Both the position numbers and the translations under genes were made by a program. From assembly GCA_002774555.1 (NCBI GenBank), contig PEYC01000042.1, positions 1 through 7,649 of the forward strand: 7,649 nt of DNA, read 5' to 3'. The notes beneath the pieces are model-generated. The model saw only the letters and a list, made by a program, of their open reading frames with translations. It did not search any database and was not told where the DNA came from. Shown here piece after piece: positions 1 to 5,817 of this stretch (position 1 is its first letter; each line of letters starts with the position of its first letter). This stretch comes from Candidatus Nealsonbacteria bacterium CG08_land_8_20_14_0_20_36_22 (GTDB lineage: Bacteria > Patescibacteriota > Minisyncoccia > Minisyncoccales > GWA2-38-27).

Positions 1-277
1 AACCTGCTGGAATATCGTTAGCTCGCAATAAGGCGACTAAAAGGTTGGCTTTATTGGTACATGTTCCTTCTTTTTCTTTTAAAGTTTCCGATGCCGTTTT
101 CTTCCATAACCCGACTCTATATAAAATATTATCTCGAACCCAGTAAAACAAAGCTACAGCCTTATCTTTTTCATTAGAATAATTTTTTGTAATTTCTTTG
201 GCTAATTTTTTAACTTCGGGGTTATTAAAATTGCAAAATTTAGTTTCGCAAAGAAATTTTTCTATATCATTTTCCAT
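1..277 (-). CDS. Transglutaminase-like domain protein, N-terminal part (runs off window)
   Basis: An open frame starts at ATG 277-275 and runs off the left edge, giving 92 visible residues (first residues MENDIEKFLC). Residues 38-51 (DKAVALFYWVRDNI) resemble the helix before the active site in transglutaminase-like/cysteine protease-like proteins. Residues 71-77 (GTCTNKA), followed by LLVALLRANDIPAG, match the family's nucleophile region, so Cys73 is the likely catalytic cysteine. The His and Asp of the triad would lie outside the window. Such proteins are peptidases or amide-forming/cleaving enzymes; the substrate is unknown. It starts 11 bp after the flavoprotein stop, so the two are probably co-transcribed. 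There is no strong Shine-Dalgarno. The family call is fairly secure; the function is open. Confidence 0.75.
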   Translation of the reverse strand, partial: MENDIEKFLCETKFCNFNNPEVKKLAKEITKNYSNEKDKAVALFYWVRDNILYRVGLWKKTASETLKEKEGTCTNKANLLVALLRANDIPAG

Positions 278-288
278 GAAAACGATTT

Positions 289-849
289 TTATTTGTTTTT
301 TGATAAAGCCTTTTTGACTACTACTAAAATATCTTCATTTTCAGCAATTTTTCCTTTACCTTCATAGCGACAAGCCAAAACACCTTTTCTTGGTGGAATA
401 AAAATATATTTATTTTTTTGGCCTTTTAAAATTTCTATATTCTTCCGGACAATTGGATTCTCCCACATTCTATTATTCATTGCTGGCGCTATAACAACTG
501 GGGTTTTAGTCGGCAAAGCCATTACAATCGTGGTTAAAAGATTATCTGCTATGCCCTGAGCAATTTTCCCAATAGTATTAGCAGTAGTAGGAGCAATAAG
601 CACAATATCCGCCCAGTTGGCTAAAGAGATATGTTCTACCTCTTCTTTATTAATAGTTTTAAACATATCGGTATAAACAGCGTGATTGGTTAATGTTTGG
701 AATGTTAAAGGTGATACAAATTCGGTAGCGGCTGGAGTCATTACCACTTTTACATCCGCCCCCTCTTTAAAAAACATATTAATTAAAGAGCAAACCTTAT
801 AAGCGGCTACACCGCCTGTTATACCAAGTAATATTTTTTTGTTTTTCAT
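289..849 (-). CDS. coaC: Flavoprotein, phosphopantothenoylcysteine decarboxylase-like (CoaC / HFCD family)
   Basis: This 186-residue protein matches the flavin-binding decarboxylase half of CoaBC (Dfp). Visible motifs are the N-terminal GITGGVAAYK, HISLANWAD with the conserved His73, PTTANT (87-92) for FMN binding, PAMNNRMW (122-129, the PxMNxxMW substrate motif) and a Cys at 160 in LACRYEGKGKIAE. CoaC decarboxylates 4'-phosphopantothenoylcysteine to phosphopantetheine in CoA synthesis. The usual fused CoaB synthetase domain is absent, so the protein ends after the CoaC domain. The same fold includes EpiD-type peptidyl-cysteine decarboxylases of lantibiotic pathways. The retained Cys160 loop, where CoaC usually has ACGxxGxGR, favours CoaC, although G-to-R and R-to-K changes are present. 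A TATACA box (854-859) lies only 4 nt before the ATG and no Shine-Dalgarno is seen. Confidence 0.8.
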   Translation of the reverse strand: MKNKKILLGITGGVAAYKVCSLINMFFKEGADVKVVMTPAATEFVSPLTFQTLTNHAVYTDMFKTINKEEVEHISLANWADIVLIAPTTANTIGKIAQGIADNLLTTIVMALPTKTPVVIAPAMNNRMWENPIVRKNIEILKGQKNKYIFIPPRKGVLACRYEGKGKIAENEDILVVVKKALSKNK

Positions 850-892
850 ACGTTGTATAATTTTTAATTAATTATTTTTTATCAACCTTTAT

Positions 893-1009
893 TTAATCAT
901 ACACCATAAAATACTTCTTCCAAAATTTTTCGTTTAGCATAGTTTTTATTATTTTTTCTTCCTTCAACTTTTCCTCCAGCTCCCTAATCTTCTCCTTTAA
1001 TTCTACCAT
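893..1009 (-). CDS. Small coiled-coil-like ORF, 38 residues, intact copy of a dispersed repeat
   Basis: The frame begins at ATG 1009-1007 after GGGAG with 6-nt spacing and ends at TAA. It encodes a charged heptad-like stretch (VELKEKIRELEEKLKEEK) followed by IIKTMLNEKFWKKYFMVYD. A longer frame up to 1099 exists, but it would start inside the terminator hairpin and cross a promoter-like box, so the shorter start is preferred. The same sequence recurs frameshifted at 3326-3444 and deleted at 6087-6137. From memory of the family, the FWxKYFxVYD end resembles the N-terminus of some class I methyltransferases from Patescibacteria, so this may be a gene-fragment relic rather than a functional peptide. 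Translation is uncertain. Confidence 0.35.
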   Translation of the reverse strand: MVELKEKIRELEEKLKEEKIIKTMLNEKFWKKYFMVYD

Positions 1010-1015
1010 TTTCAG
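899..1015 (-). repeat. Dispersed intergenic repeat, copy 1
   Basis: This stretch aligns along nearly its whole length with 3326-3444 with scattered substitutions and small indels; for example TTTAGCATAGTTTTTATTAT is identical in both. Its FW-motif part and the upstream TATAAT box also align with copy 3 (6115-6162). All three copies sit just downstream of an intrinsic terminator whose tail reads TTTTGTTTT on the minus strand. No terminal inverted repeats or target duplications were found. Confidence 0.7.
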
Positions 1016-1039
1016 CTCCCGGCCGATATTTCTATTTCC

Positions 1040-1068
1040 ATTATACCCTAAAATTACTTCCAAAACCA
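1040..1068 (-). promoter_or_regulatory. Promoter-like box upstream of repeat copy 1
   Basis: On the minus strand a perfect TATAAT (1040-1045) lies 17 bp downstream of TGGTTT (1063-1068). The context TATAATGGAAATA is nearly the same as in repeat copy 3 (TATAATGGGAATA). It could drive the small ORF and read on toward the flavoprotein. The -35 match is weak. Confidence 0.45.
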
Positions 1069-1074
1069 CAGCGT

Positions 1075-1108
1075 CAAAAACAAAACCCCCGCCGCCCAAA
1101 AGGCGGAG
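1075..1108 (-). terminator. Intrinsic terminator after the HExxH protein
   Basis: The minus strand has CCGCC, loop TTTTG, GGCGG, then a G-run and TTTTGTTTTTG. It lies about 35 bp after the stop of the 1144-1833 gene. The tail is interrupted by G, like those of the terminators at 3446 and 6180. Confidence 0.7.
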
Positions 1109-1143
1109 GAGTAATACGGCTTATTTTATTTTTTACTAAAATT

Positions 1144-1833
1144 CTATTTATTTTTTACAATTTCTATTGCTTTGTCTAAAAACTTTTTGAAATTTTTCTC
1201 TTTTTTCCAGGCTTTTTCTAATTTAACTCTTAATTTCTTATGAATGGGGTAACCCACATCGCGGCTCAAAATTAAATCATTGAAATCAGTATTAAGTAAA
1301 AAAGTTAGGGCTTCTTTTAAATCTTCTACTTGTTTTTCAGAAAGAAATTTCTGGCAGTATTCTTTGTAATAGTATAGAAATTGTAGATGTGAAATTTCAT
1401 GGCAAATAGTTGTAATGTTCATCGGGATACTATGCCACATTGAAACCATAAACCAATTTTCTTTTTCATTGTAGGGACACATAAAACCAGTTGTAAAATA
1501 ACATCTAAAATTGCTGGTAAAAATCGGTTTTTGTGTGATTTTCTCCAATCTCTTTAAAAATTTGTTCTCTAATTTCCGCCAAATATCTCTTAAAACACTC
1601 ATCTCTTGTCTTATAACTATTTTTCTAATTTTCTTTTTTGGATTGTTAATCAAATAGTCATATACCAACTTTTCCGCAGATTTTTTATTTTTATTTTTAA
1701 TTTTTTTAAGCAACTTAAAATGAATAAAATCCAATCGGTTTTTCAACCCGTATATCTTGCTTTTCCTCCTGGCAAAAACAACCCAACTCCAGGCATCTTT
1801 TTTAAAATCGTATCTAAAAATAACTTTTGGCAT
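1144..1833 (-). CDS. Hypothetical protein with HExxH zinc-metallopeptidase motif
   Basis: This 229-residue basic protein has no signal peptide or obvious membrane segment. Residues 145-149 (HEISH, within TTICHEISHLQF) form an HExxH zinc-binding motif in a helix context typical of zincin peptidases. Glu174 in VEDLKEALTFLL, about 25 residues later, is a plausible third ligand of gluzincin type. The N-terminal half is Lys-rich and not recognisable. The family could not be named; it is not a clear match to any standard peptidase family I can recall. It starts at ATG 1833 with only a weak AAAGAAG upstream. It lies 42 bp below the unit C terminator, so it is probably transcribed separately, yet a cytosolic peptidase beside a peptide-modification unit could serve as the leader peptidase. 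That role is inference from position only. Confidence 0.7.
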   Translation of the reverse strand: MPKVIFRYDFKKDAWSWVVFARRKSKIYGLKNRLDFIHFKLLKKIKNKNKKSAEKLVYDYLINNPKKKIRKIVIRQEMSVLRDIWRKLENKFLKRLEKITQKPIFTSNFRCYFTTGFMCPYNEKENWFMVSMWHSIPMNITTICHEISHLQFLYYYKEYCQKFLSEKQVEDLKEALTFLLNTDFNDLILSRDVGYPIHKKLRVKLEKAWKKEKNFKKFLDKAIEIVKNK

Positions 1834-1874
1834 ATTTTACTTCTTTATAGTTATTTTATAATAATTTGATGTCC

Positions 1875-1908
1875 AAAAAAAGAGGAGAGAACTAATATGT
1901 TCTCTCCT
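1875..1908 (-). terminator. Intrinsic terminator of unit C
   Basis: A perfect 10-bp stem (AGGAGAGAAC / GTTCTCTCCT, arms at 1899-1908 and 1883-1892) with a 6-nt loop is followed on the minus strand by C and seven Ts. It lies 13 bp after the stop of the Cys-rich peptide and closes the maturase-peptide operon. Confidence 0.9.
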
Positions 1909-1920
1909 TGAGGTATCACC

Positions 1921-2121
1921 CTATTCGTAGTGGCATACGCTACAAGGACAGTAGCCGCAATCGCATTGGCAATCGCAATAAGAGCATAGAGAAATAAAAT
2001 TCTTTTGGTTTCTTGCCCTTAAGCCAGTGGGTAATTGAGATGGTTTCCCGCTACTTAAGTTCAGCATCGGGATTAAATCATCTAGCGTTTTTGTTTGACC
2101 TGTTTCTAATAGCACATTCAT
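1921..2121 (-). CDS. Cysteine-rich RiPP precursor peptide, 66 residues
   Basis: The peptide splits into a leader-like part of about 44 residues (starting MNVLLETGQTKTLDDLIPML) without cysteine and a C-terminal core, CSYCDCQCDCGYCPCSVC followed by HYE. The core holds eight cysteines in 18 residues, spaced C-x2-C-x-C-x-C-x-C-x2-C-x-C-x2-C. The cysteine-free leader plus dense core, and the position 4 bp after a radical SAM/SPASM maturase, mark it as the maturase's likely substrate. Thioether crosslinks (sactipeptide or ranthipeptide type) are the best-known chemistry for such pairs; a metal-binding product is also possible. The ATG follows GAAAGGAGGTGA with 7-nt spacing, and the enzyme's TGA stop lies inside that ribosome binding site, which suggests translational coupling. 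There is no homology I recognise. The coding call is strong and the product structure unknown. Confidence 0.85.
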   Translation of the reverse strand: MNVLLETGQTKTLDDLIPMLNLSSGKPSQLPTGLRARNQKNFISLCSYCDCQCDCGYCPCSVCHYE

Positions 2122-2125
2122 GTTA

Positions 2126-3172
2126 TCACCTCCTTTCTGGCACTCTGCCTTTTATTATTTTCTTAGGATCGTCTACTGCCCACCTTAAAGGACATCCGCC
2201 ACCACAAACTGGATACCTGTCACATTTTTTGCATTTTGATGAAGGATATCTCGCTATCCGGTCATACCAAGAGGCCATTCGACGAGTATTTAAAAAATCA
2301 AGTAGGGTCGCTGAATCGTAGAAATCCTTTGGGTAACGCCCGACAGGGTAGTCAAACAAAGCATTACATAATTGAAGCCGTCCATCGGTACCAAAAATTA
2401 CTCCTTCCCTTTTCAGTAGTTGGCAAACTGTAATAATTCTTTTTTCTTCCAAAAGTTTCTCGATAAAATCTTCGGGCCATATACATAATGGTAAATTCAT
2501 CTCGAATACGATATGCCCGTCGGTAATTCTCTCTAGTTCCGGATAATCGCGAAGTATGTTCGCAACCAAAATGGACGACTCCACCATATATTTACTACAA
2601 GGTTGATTAGCTACAAACACAGTAGAACAAAAATCAACCTTCACAGATTTAGCGCCGCAGTTTAGCGCAAACTTTACTACCTCCAACAGGTTTTCTGAAT
2701 AGAAGCTATTATAAGTTATACTTACGCCACAGTTATCAAGATACTGTAACGCCCGAGAAACGCCTTTCTCGAGAGTGCGAAACTTTCTGCTTCTTGCAGC
2801 CTTAAACATCTGCTCTCTGTTGCCGGCTTTAAGAGAAATGCCCATTCTATCGTTTGGGGATTGAATATATTTTTCCCAAAAATTATCATCACCAAACATT
2901 AATCCGTTCGTCACAAGGGTTGTGGTAATTTTTAATTCTTTGCAAAATTTATTAAAACTGCACAAAGATTCCCATAATGTCGGTTCGCCTCCTAAAATTA
3001 TAATACTTTGGATATTTAATCCATGAATAATTTTTGTTATTTCTTTCGCAAAATCAAAAGTCATCTCATTATCTTTTTGGTAACCGGCTGCTAAAACATA
3101 ACACCATTTACAACGCAGATTACATTGTTGATTCACCGTCAACCAAGCCCCTTTCGGAACAATCTTTTCCAT
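2126..3172 (-). CDS. Radical SAM/SPASM peptide maturase (unit C)
   Basis: This 348-residue enzyme has the radical SAM cluster motif CNLRCKWC at about residues 17-24 (CX3CX2C), which binds the 4Fe-4S cluster that cleaves SAM, followed by the SAM-binding GGEPT near 60. The C-terminal SPASM region has C-x13-G-x4-C near 249-268 and CKKCDRYPVCGGGC (CX2CX5CX3C) near 313-326, which ligate auxiliary clusters. The final Cys usually found after this motif is missing: no Cys follows about residue 326. There is no PqqD-like recognition domain at the N-terminus, so leader binding must be internal or in trans. It starts at ATG 3172 after AAAGGAG with 6-nt spacing, preceded by a TTGACA promoter at 3255-3283. 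The Cys-rich peptide directly downstream is the likely substrate. Enzyme class is secure; exact reaction unknown. Confidence 0.93.
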   Translation of the reverse strand: MEKIVPKGAWLTVNQQCNLRCKWCYVLAAGYQKDNEMTFDFAKEITKIIHGLNIQSIIILGGEPTLWESLCSFNKFCKELKITTTLVTNGLMFGDDNFWEKYIQSPNDRMGISLKAGNREQMFKAARSRKFRTLEKGVSRALQYLDNCGVSITYNSFYSENLLEVVKFALNCGAKSVKVDFCSTVFVANQPCSKYMVESSILVANILRDYPELERITDGHIVFEMNLPLCIWPEDFIEKLLEEKRIITVCQLLKREGVIFGTDGRLQLCNALFDYPVGRYPKDFYDSATLLDFLNTRRMASWYDRIARYPSSKCKKCDRYPVCGGGCPLRWAVDDPKKIIKGRVPERR

Positions 3173-3179
3173 TTTATTC

Positions 3180-3254
3180 TCCTTTGATATTCAATCGATA
3201 TCCACTTTTCAAGGTTCTTTTATCGCCGGGAAACGTTCTCGGCGTGCTGATTTT
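3180..3254 (-). promoter_or_regulatory. 5' leader of unit C, related to the unit B leader
   Basis: The roughly 75-nt untranslated leader between the -10 box and the maturase start aligns with the unit B leader (from 6038 down) in its first 30 nt. Shared positions include AG, GC, GA, CGTT and CGGC at the same spacing. A short GCCG/CGGC hairpin with an 11-nt loop can form here. No small ORF with a convincing start was found. It may be a shared regulatory or RNA-stability element. Confidence 0.4.
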
Positions 3255-3283
3255 AATTTAACAAAACCAAACACCTTTGTCAA
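3255..3283 (-). promoter_or_regulatory. Promoter of unit C
   Basis: On the minus strand a perfect -35 TTGACA (3278-3283) is followed after 17 bp by -10 TAAATT (3255-3260). The same hexamers at the same spacing occur upstream of unit B (6039-6067), and the spacers are similar (rich in GG/TT). Confidence 0.8.
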
Positions 3284-3298
3284 ATTTTTTGTGGAATT

Positions 3299-3320
3299 AA
3301 AAAAACGGGGCTACCCGTTT
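3299..3320 (-). terminator. Intrinsic terminator after repeat copy 2
   Basis: The minus strand reads AAACGGG, loop TAGC, CCCGTTTTTTT. This short stem with a T-run insulates the unit C promoter from upstream transcription. Confidence 0.75.
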
Positions 3321-3325
3321 CTTAA

Positions 3326-3444
3326 ACACCGTAAACTAAAATACTTCTCACGAAATTTTTCATTTAGCATAGTTTTTATTATTTTTTCTCCTTCAACTTC
3401 TCTTCCAGTTCCTTAATCTTCTGTTTTAATTCTACCATTTTCAG
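3326..3444 (-). repeat. Dispersed intergenic repeat, copy 2 (frameshifted ORF)
   Basis: This copy aligns with 899-1015. Its ORF starts at ATG 3438 as MVELKQKIKELEEKLKEKK and then hits TAA, because one base present in copy 1 is missing in the GGAAGAAAAAATAA region. In the next frame the copy-1-like sequence continues as IIKTMLNEKFREKYF. It is therefore a broken version of the 38-residue ORF. No TATAAT box precedes it; the terminator tail runs almost directly into the repeat. Confidence 0.7.
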
Positions 3445-3445
3445 G

Positions 3446-3475
3446 CCAAAAACAAAACAGAGGAGCTCAGCTCCT
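3446..3475 (-). terminator. Intrinsic terminator after the methyltransferase
   Basis: AGGAGCT-G-AGCTCCT is a perfect 7-bp stem on the minus strand (3461-3475). It is followed by CTGTTTTGTTTTTGG and lies 38 bp after the methyltransferase stop. Confidence 0.75.
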
Positions 3476-3512
3476 TAAGTTTACCTTGCATTCGTAAAAA
3501 AAACACAAAAGA

Positions 3513-4202
3513 TTAATATTTTTTTAATACAATTATTAACCTTCCATACTTATCAACATTTTTTATTTTATTTTTAAAATCGGAATATAAACCAACCACT
3601 CTGAAATCTGTTTTGTTAATAATTGGCTTTATCTCGCTAAATAAATATAAACGCTCTATATGTTTTTCCTCGCTAAAATTTCTACCTTTTTTAATTCTTA
3701 TTGTTATAAACCAGTACTTATTTTTTATTTTAGTAATATAAAAAACATTTTGTTTGATTGTTCTTTGGGCAATTTTTTTGTAAATAGTGTTAAAATCAAA
3801 AATAAAAATTCCTCCGTCCTTTAAATGATTATTTACATTTCTAAAAAATTTAAACAGATTTTTTTTATTTCTAATATAGTTAATAGAATCAAAGGTGCAA
3901 GTAATAATATTATATTTTTTACTCGTATAAAAATTAACGAAATCTTGGATATAAAATTTTACACTTTTATTATTTTTTTTAGCAATACTAATCATATCTT
4001 CCGACACATCAAGCCCTTCAATCTCTACATTTTTTTTGTTTAATTTGTTAATCAGTCTTCCTGTCCCGCAAGCAACATCTAAAATAAATGGCTTTTTTAT
4101 CTTCTCCTCTTTAATAATTCTTTTAACAAAAACAGCATAACTATTATAAAATTTATCTTTATATATGTTATCGTACATTGAAGCAAAGTCTTTTTTATAC
4201 AT
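3513..4202 (-). CDS. Class I SAM-dependent methyltransferase
   Basis: This 229-residue protein has a Rossmann-type methyltransferase signature: motif I FILDVACGTGRL (39-50, SAM binding), the acidic end of strand 2 at GLDVS (63-67, ribose binding), a motif IV-like segment YNIITCTFDSINYI near 95-110, and LKDGGIFIFDFNT resembling the post-motif strand of small-molecule methyltransferases. The substrate cannot be read from sequence. It has its own promoter-like boxes and terminator, so it is not clearly part of the neighbouring peptide units, though a tailoring role is possible. It is very Lys/Asn/Ile-rich compared with the adjacent radical SAM genes. It lacks a Shine-Dalgarno; the ATG is 12 nt below the -10 box, so the transcript would be nearly leaderless. 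Confidence 0.9.
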   Translation of the reverse strand: MYKKDFASMYDNIYKDKFYNSYAVFVKRIIKEEKIKKPFILDVACGTGRLINKLNKKNVEIEGLDVSEDMISIAKKNNKSVKFYIQDFVNFYTSKKYNIITCTFDSINYIRNKKNLFKFFRNVNNHLKDGGIFIFDFNTIYKKIAQRTIKQNVFYITKIKNKYWFITIRIKKGRNFSEEKHIERLYLFSEIKPIINKTDFRVVGLYSDFKNKIKNVDKYGRLIIVLKKY

Positions 4203-4214
4203 AATCTATGTTTT

Positions 4215-4243
4215 ATTTTACCTTATTAAAAAATTCCCGACAA
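4215..4243 (-). promoter_or_regulatory. Promoter-like element of the methyltransferase
   Basis: TTGTCG (4238-4243), a 17-bp spacer and TAAAAT (4215-4220) precede the ATG at 4202. The -35 lies within the 3' arm of the unit B terminator, so termination and initiation signals overlap. Confidence 0.45.
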
Positions 4244-4260
4244 TATTAAGAACTGCCGGG
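4228..4260 (-). terminator. Intrinsic terminator of unit B, overlapping the CDS end
   Basis: CCCGGCA (4254-4260) pairs with TGTCGGG (4236-4242) with one G-U pair, followed by AATTTTTT on the minus strand. The 5' arm encodes the last residues (PGS) of the maturase, and its stop codon sits in the loop. Confidence 0.75.
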
Positions 4261-5712
4261 AATTAAATTACTTATTTTGAAATTTGTTTCTCTTTCAAGT
4301 AATGGGACAATATCGTTTCTAAAAAACTGTACGGCTTTGCAAGCATAGTTATCTTTACCATTTTTGAAATCACCATTCAAAAAATAAGCATTTGCTCGAC
4401 AACCTGCCGCGCAAAGAGAACGTAGTTCGCAATCAGCACACTCACTAACATCTTTAACGCGAGTGTTTTTAATAGCCTGCATCTCATTTGAATACCAGAT
4501 ATCCCAAAGAGTTTCTTTTCTGATATTTCCCATGGGCATCTGATTACAATAAGCACAAGCCACTACATCACCATTTGGCTTAATACAACAGCTCTCTCTT
4601 CTTGACTCATAATCACAAACGAAATCATTATCTTTGACCTCTTTAAAATTATCGAGTAAAGCCCTACGGTAAAGGTACTCTATTTGAAGATCAAACGGAC
4701 TTCCCTTAATGAAATGATATTGTAGCAGACCGAAAGAAGCTTGAAGCGCCTTTTGAAAGTCTACTGCAAACTCTTGATTGTCTTTGAAGAATCCTGTTTT
4801 CTTTGGATAACCAATTCTCCAACTACTCACTTTAAATTCTTCCATAGCATCATGCATTCGTTTTAAACTATCGATATTGCAAGTATTCATTACGGTATTA
4901 ACGACCACACGAATACCTTTCTCAACAAGGACTTTAATATTCCTAAAAATCCTGTCAATTATTTTATTAGCTTCGGCTATGTCTTCTACTCCTCTGAATA
5001 TCATCCCTTCCGGGGTAATTGAATCTACGCTGACATAAAAAGTTGGGCTACTTCTTAAAACAAGAATCTCCTCAATTAACTCTTCATTCAACAAAGTTCC
5101 GTTTGTAAAAAACGACGAAATTCTTATATCGTGTTCCTCAGCACATTTTGCAATATCAAGAGTTTTCGGATCGGTAAAAGGCTCTCCTCCACTAATACCA
5201 ATATTTTCTACTTGCATTATCTGCATTGCTCTAATAAGGGGAACGATTTCTTCAATACCGAGGTTTTCTTTGACGGGATACATCTCTCCTTGATAACAAT
5301 GCGAACAACACATATTACATCGGCTTGTGACTTCAAGATGAACTAACTGTAATCTCAATTCTGGAACAGTATTTACATAAATAACCCTTGGTCTTGAATC
5401 TTGAGAACATTCAACTGCTCCTATTGTTTCCAAGTTTTTTATGAAGTCAAACACTGTCTTTTTAGATTCTTGTTCATAATCTTGCATCAGCTCTGCGAAT
5501 GTTGCATTTCCGTCACATAGAAGAATAAAATCAACTTGATCTTTGTCCAACTCATATTTCTCTCCCGTAATTAGGTTGAACAAAATCGACTCTTCATTAT
5601 ATCCCTTGATTGCAAAATTTTTAGATAGCGTAAGAAACATTTCATCCTTTCTTTGCCCGTTGATTCGATTTAACTCTCCCGGCTTGTTCAACTTCCTCTT
5701 TGATAGGTTCAT
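4246..5712 (-). CDS. Radical SAM/SPASM maturase with N-terminal PqqD-like domain (unit B)
   Basis: Residues are numbered from the first ATG at 5718 (490 residues). About 28-105 form a PqqD-like RiPP-recognition fold (NFAIKGYNEESILFNLITGEKYELDKDQ, then a LLCDGNATFAELM helix). The radical SAM motif CNMCCSHC is at 134-141 and SGGEP at 176-180. The SPASM region has Cys368, G-x4-C ending at 388, CADCELRSLCAAGC (427-440, CX2CX5CX3C) and the final Cys460, so it looks complete. A fused recognition domain is typical of peptide-modifying maturases. The start is uncertain: 5718 leaves no gap after GGAG; 5712 has 6-nt spacing and is used here; ATG 5640 lies directly after the 51-codon ORF stop (TGAAATG) and right before the recognition domain. 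The first 26 residues look non-homologous. Confidence 0.93.
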   Translation of the reverse strand: MNLSKRKLNKPGELNRINGQRKDEMFLTLSKNFAIKGYNEESILFNLITGEKYELDKDQVDFILLCDGNATFAELMQDYEQESKKTVFDFIKNLETIGAVECSQDSRPRVIYVNTVPELRLQLVHLEVTSRCNMCCSHCYQGEMYPVKENLGIEEIVPLIRAMQIMQVENIGISGGEPFTDPKTLDIAKCAEEHDIRISSFFTNGTLLNEELIEEILVLRSSPTFYVSVDSITPEGMIFRGVEDIAEANKIIDRIFRNIKVLVEKGIRVVVNTVMNTCNIDSLKRMHDAMEEFKVSSWRIGYPKKTGFFKDNQEFAVDFQKALQASFGLLQYHFIKGSPFDLQIEYLYRRALLDNFKEVKDNDFVCDYESRRESCCIKPNGDVVACAYCNQMPMGNIRKETLWDIWYSNEMQAIKNTRVKDVSECADCELRSLCAAGCRANAYFLNGDFKNGKDNYACKAVQFFRNDIVPLLERETNFKISNLIPGSS

Positions 5713-5797
5713 TTTCATCTCCTTTCAATTTTTTAAAAGTATACGCCTTCTCTTTGTCTACTAATACAATCCTACCGAAATGTTTAAGTATATCCAT
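5642..5797 (-). CDS. Small ORF of 51 residues upstream of and overlapping the unit B maturase
   Basis: ATG 5797 follows AGGAG with 8-nt spacing, just below the 38-nt palindrome, and the frame ends with TGA at 5642. The peptide begins MDILKHFGRIVLVDKEKAYTF and ends in a charged tail (RVKSNQRAKKG), with no cysteine. Its last 24 codons overlap the annotated maturase start in another frame; by eye this frame has the more coding-like codons. If it is real, the maturase most likely starts at 5640 by coupling (TGAAATG). It could be a second precursor, a small accessory protein, or a translated leader ORF. No homology is recognised. Confidence 0.5.
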   Translation of the reverse strand: MDILKHFGRIVLVDKEKAYTFKKLKGDENEPIKEEVEQAGRVKSNQRAKKG

Positions 5798-5817
5798 TTA
5801 TCAATCTCCTAATAAGA

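Noticed and set aside
289..849. EpiD-like lanthipeptide decarboxylase
   Set aside because: The Cys160 loop characteristic of CoaC is retained, and neither Cys-bearing precursor here has a C-terminal Cys.
1010..1099. N-terminal extension of the small repeat ORF up to 1099 (MGGGG start)
   Set aside because: The extension is made of terminator stem sequence and a promoter box, so the start at 1009 is more credible.
1606..1869. Plus-strand frame with hydrophobic residues
   Set aside because: It is antisense to the HExxH protein gene; its Phe/Ile-rich content is the complement of Lys/Asn codons and it has no ribosome binding site.
2122..2130. TGA read as glycine (Gracilibacteria/SR1 code)
   Set aside because: In-frame TGA does not occur inside any of the recognised genes; TGA appears only at natural ends, at 2126 and 5642.
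2013..2433. Plus-strand frames over the unit C peptide and maturase
   Set aside because: They are antisense shadows of well-supported genes and show no recognisable domain.
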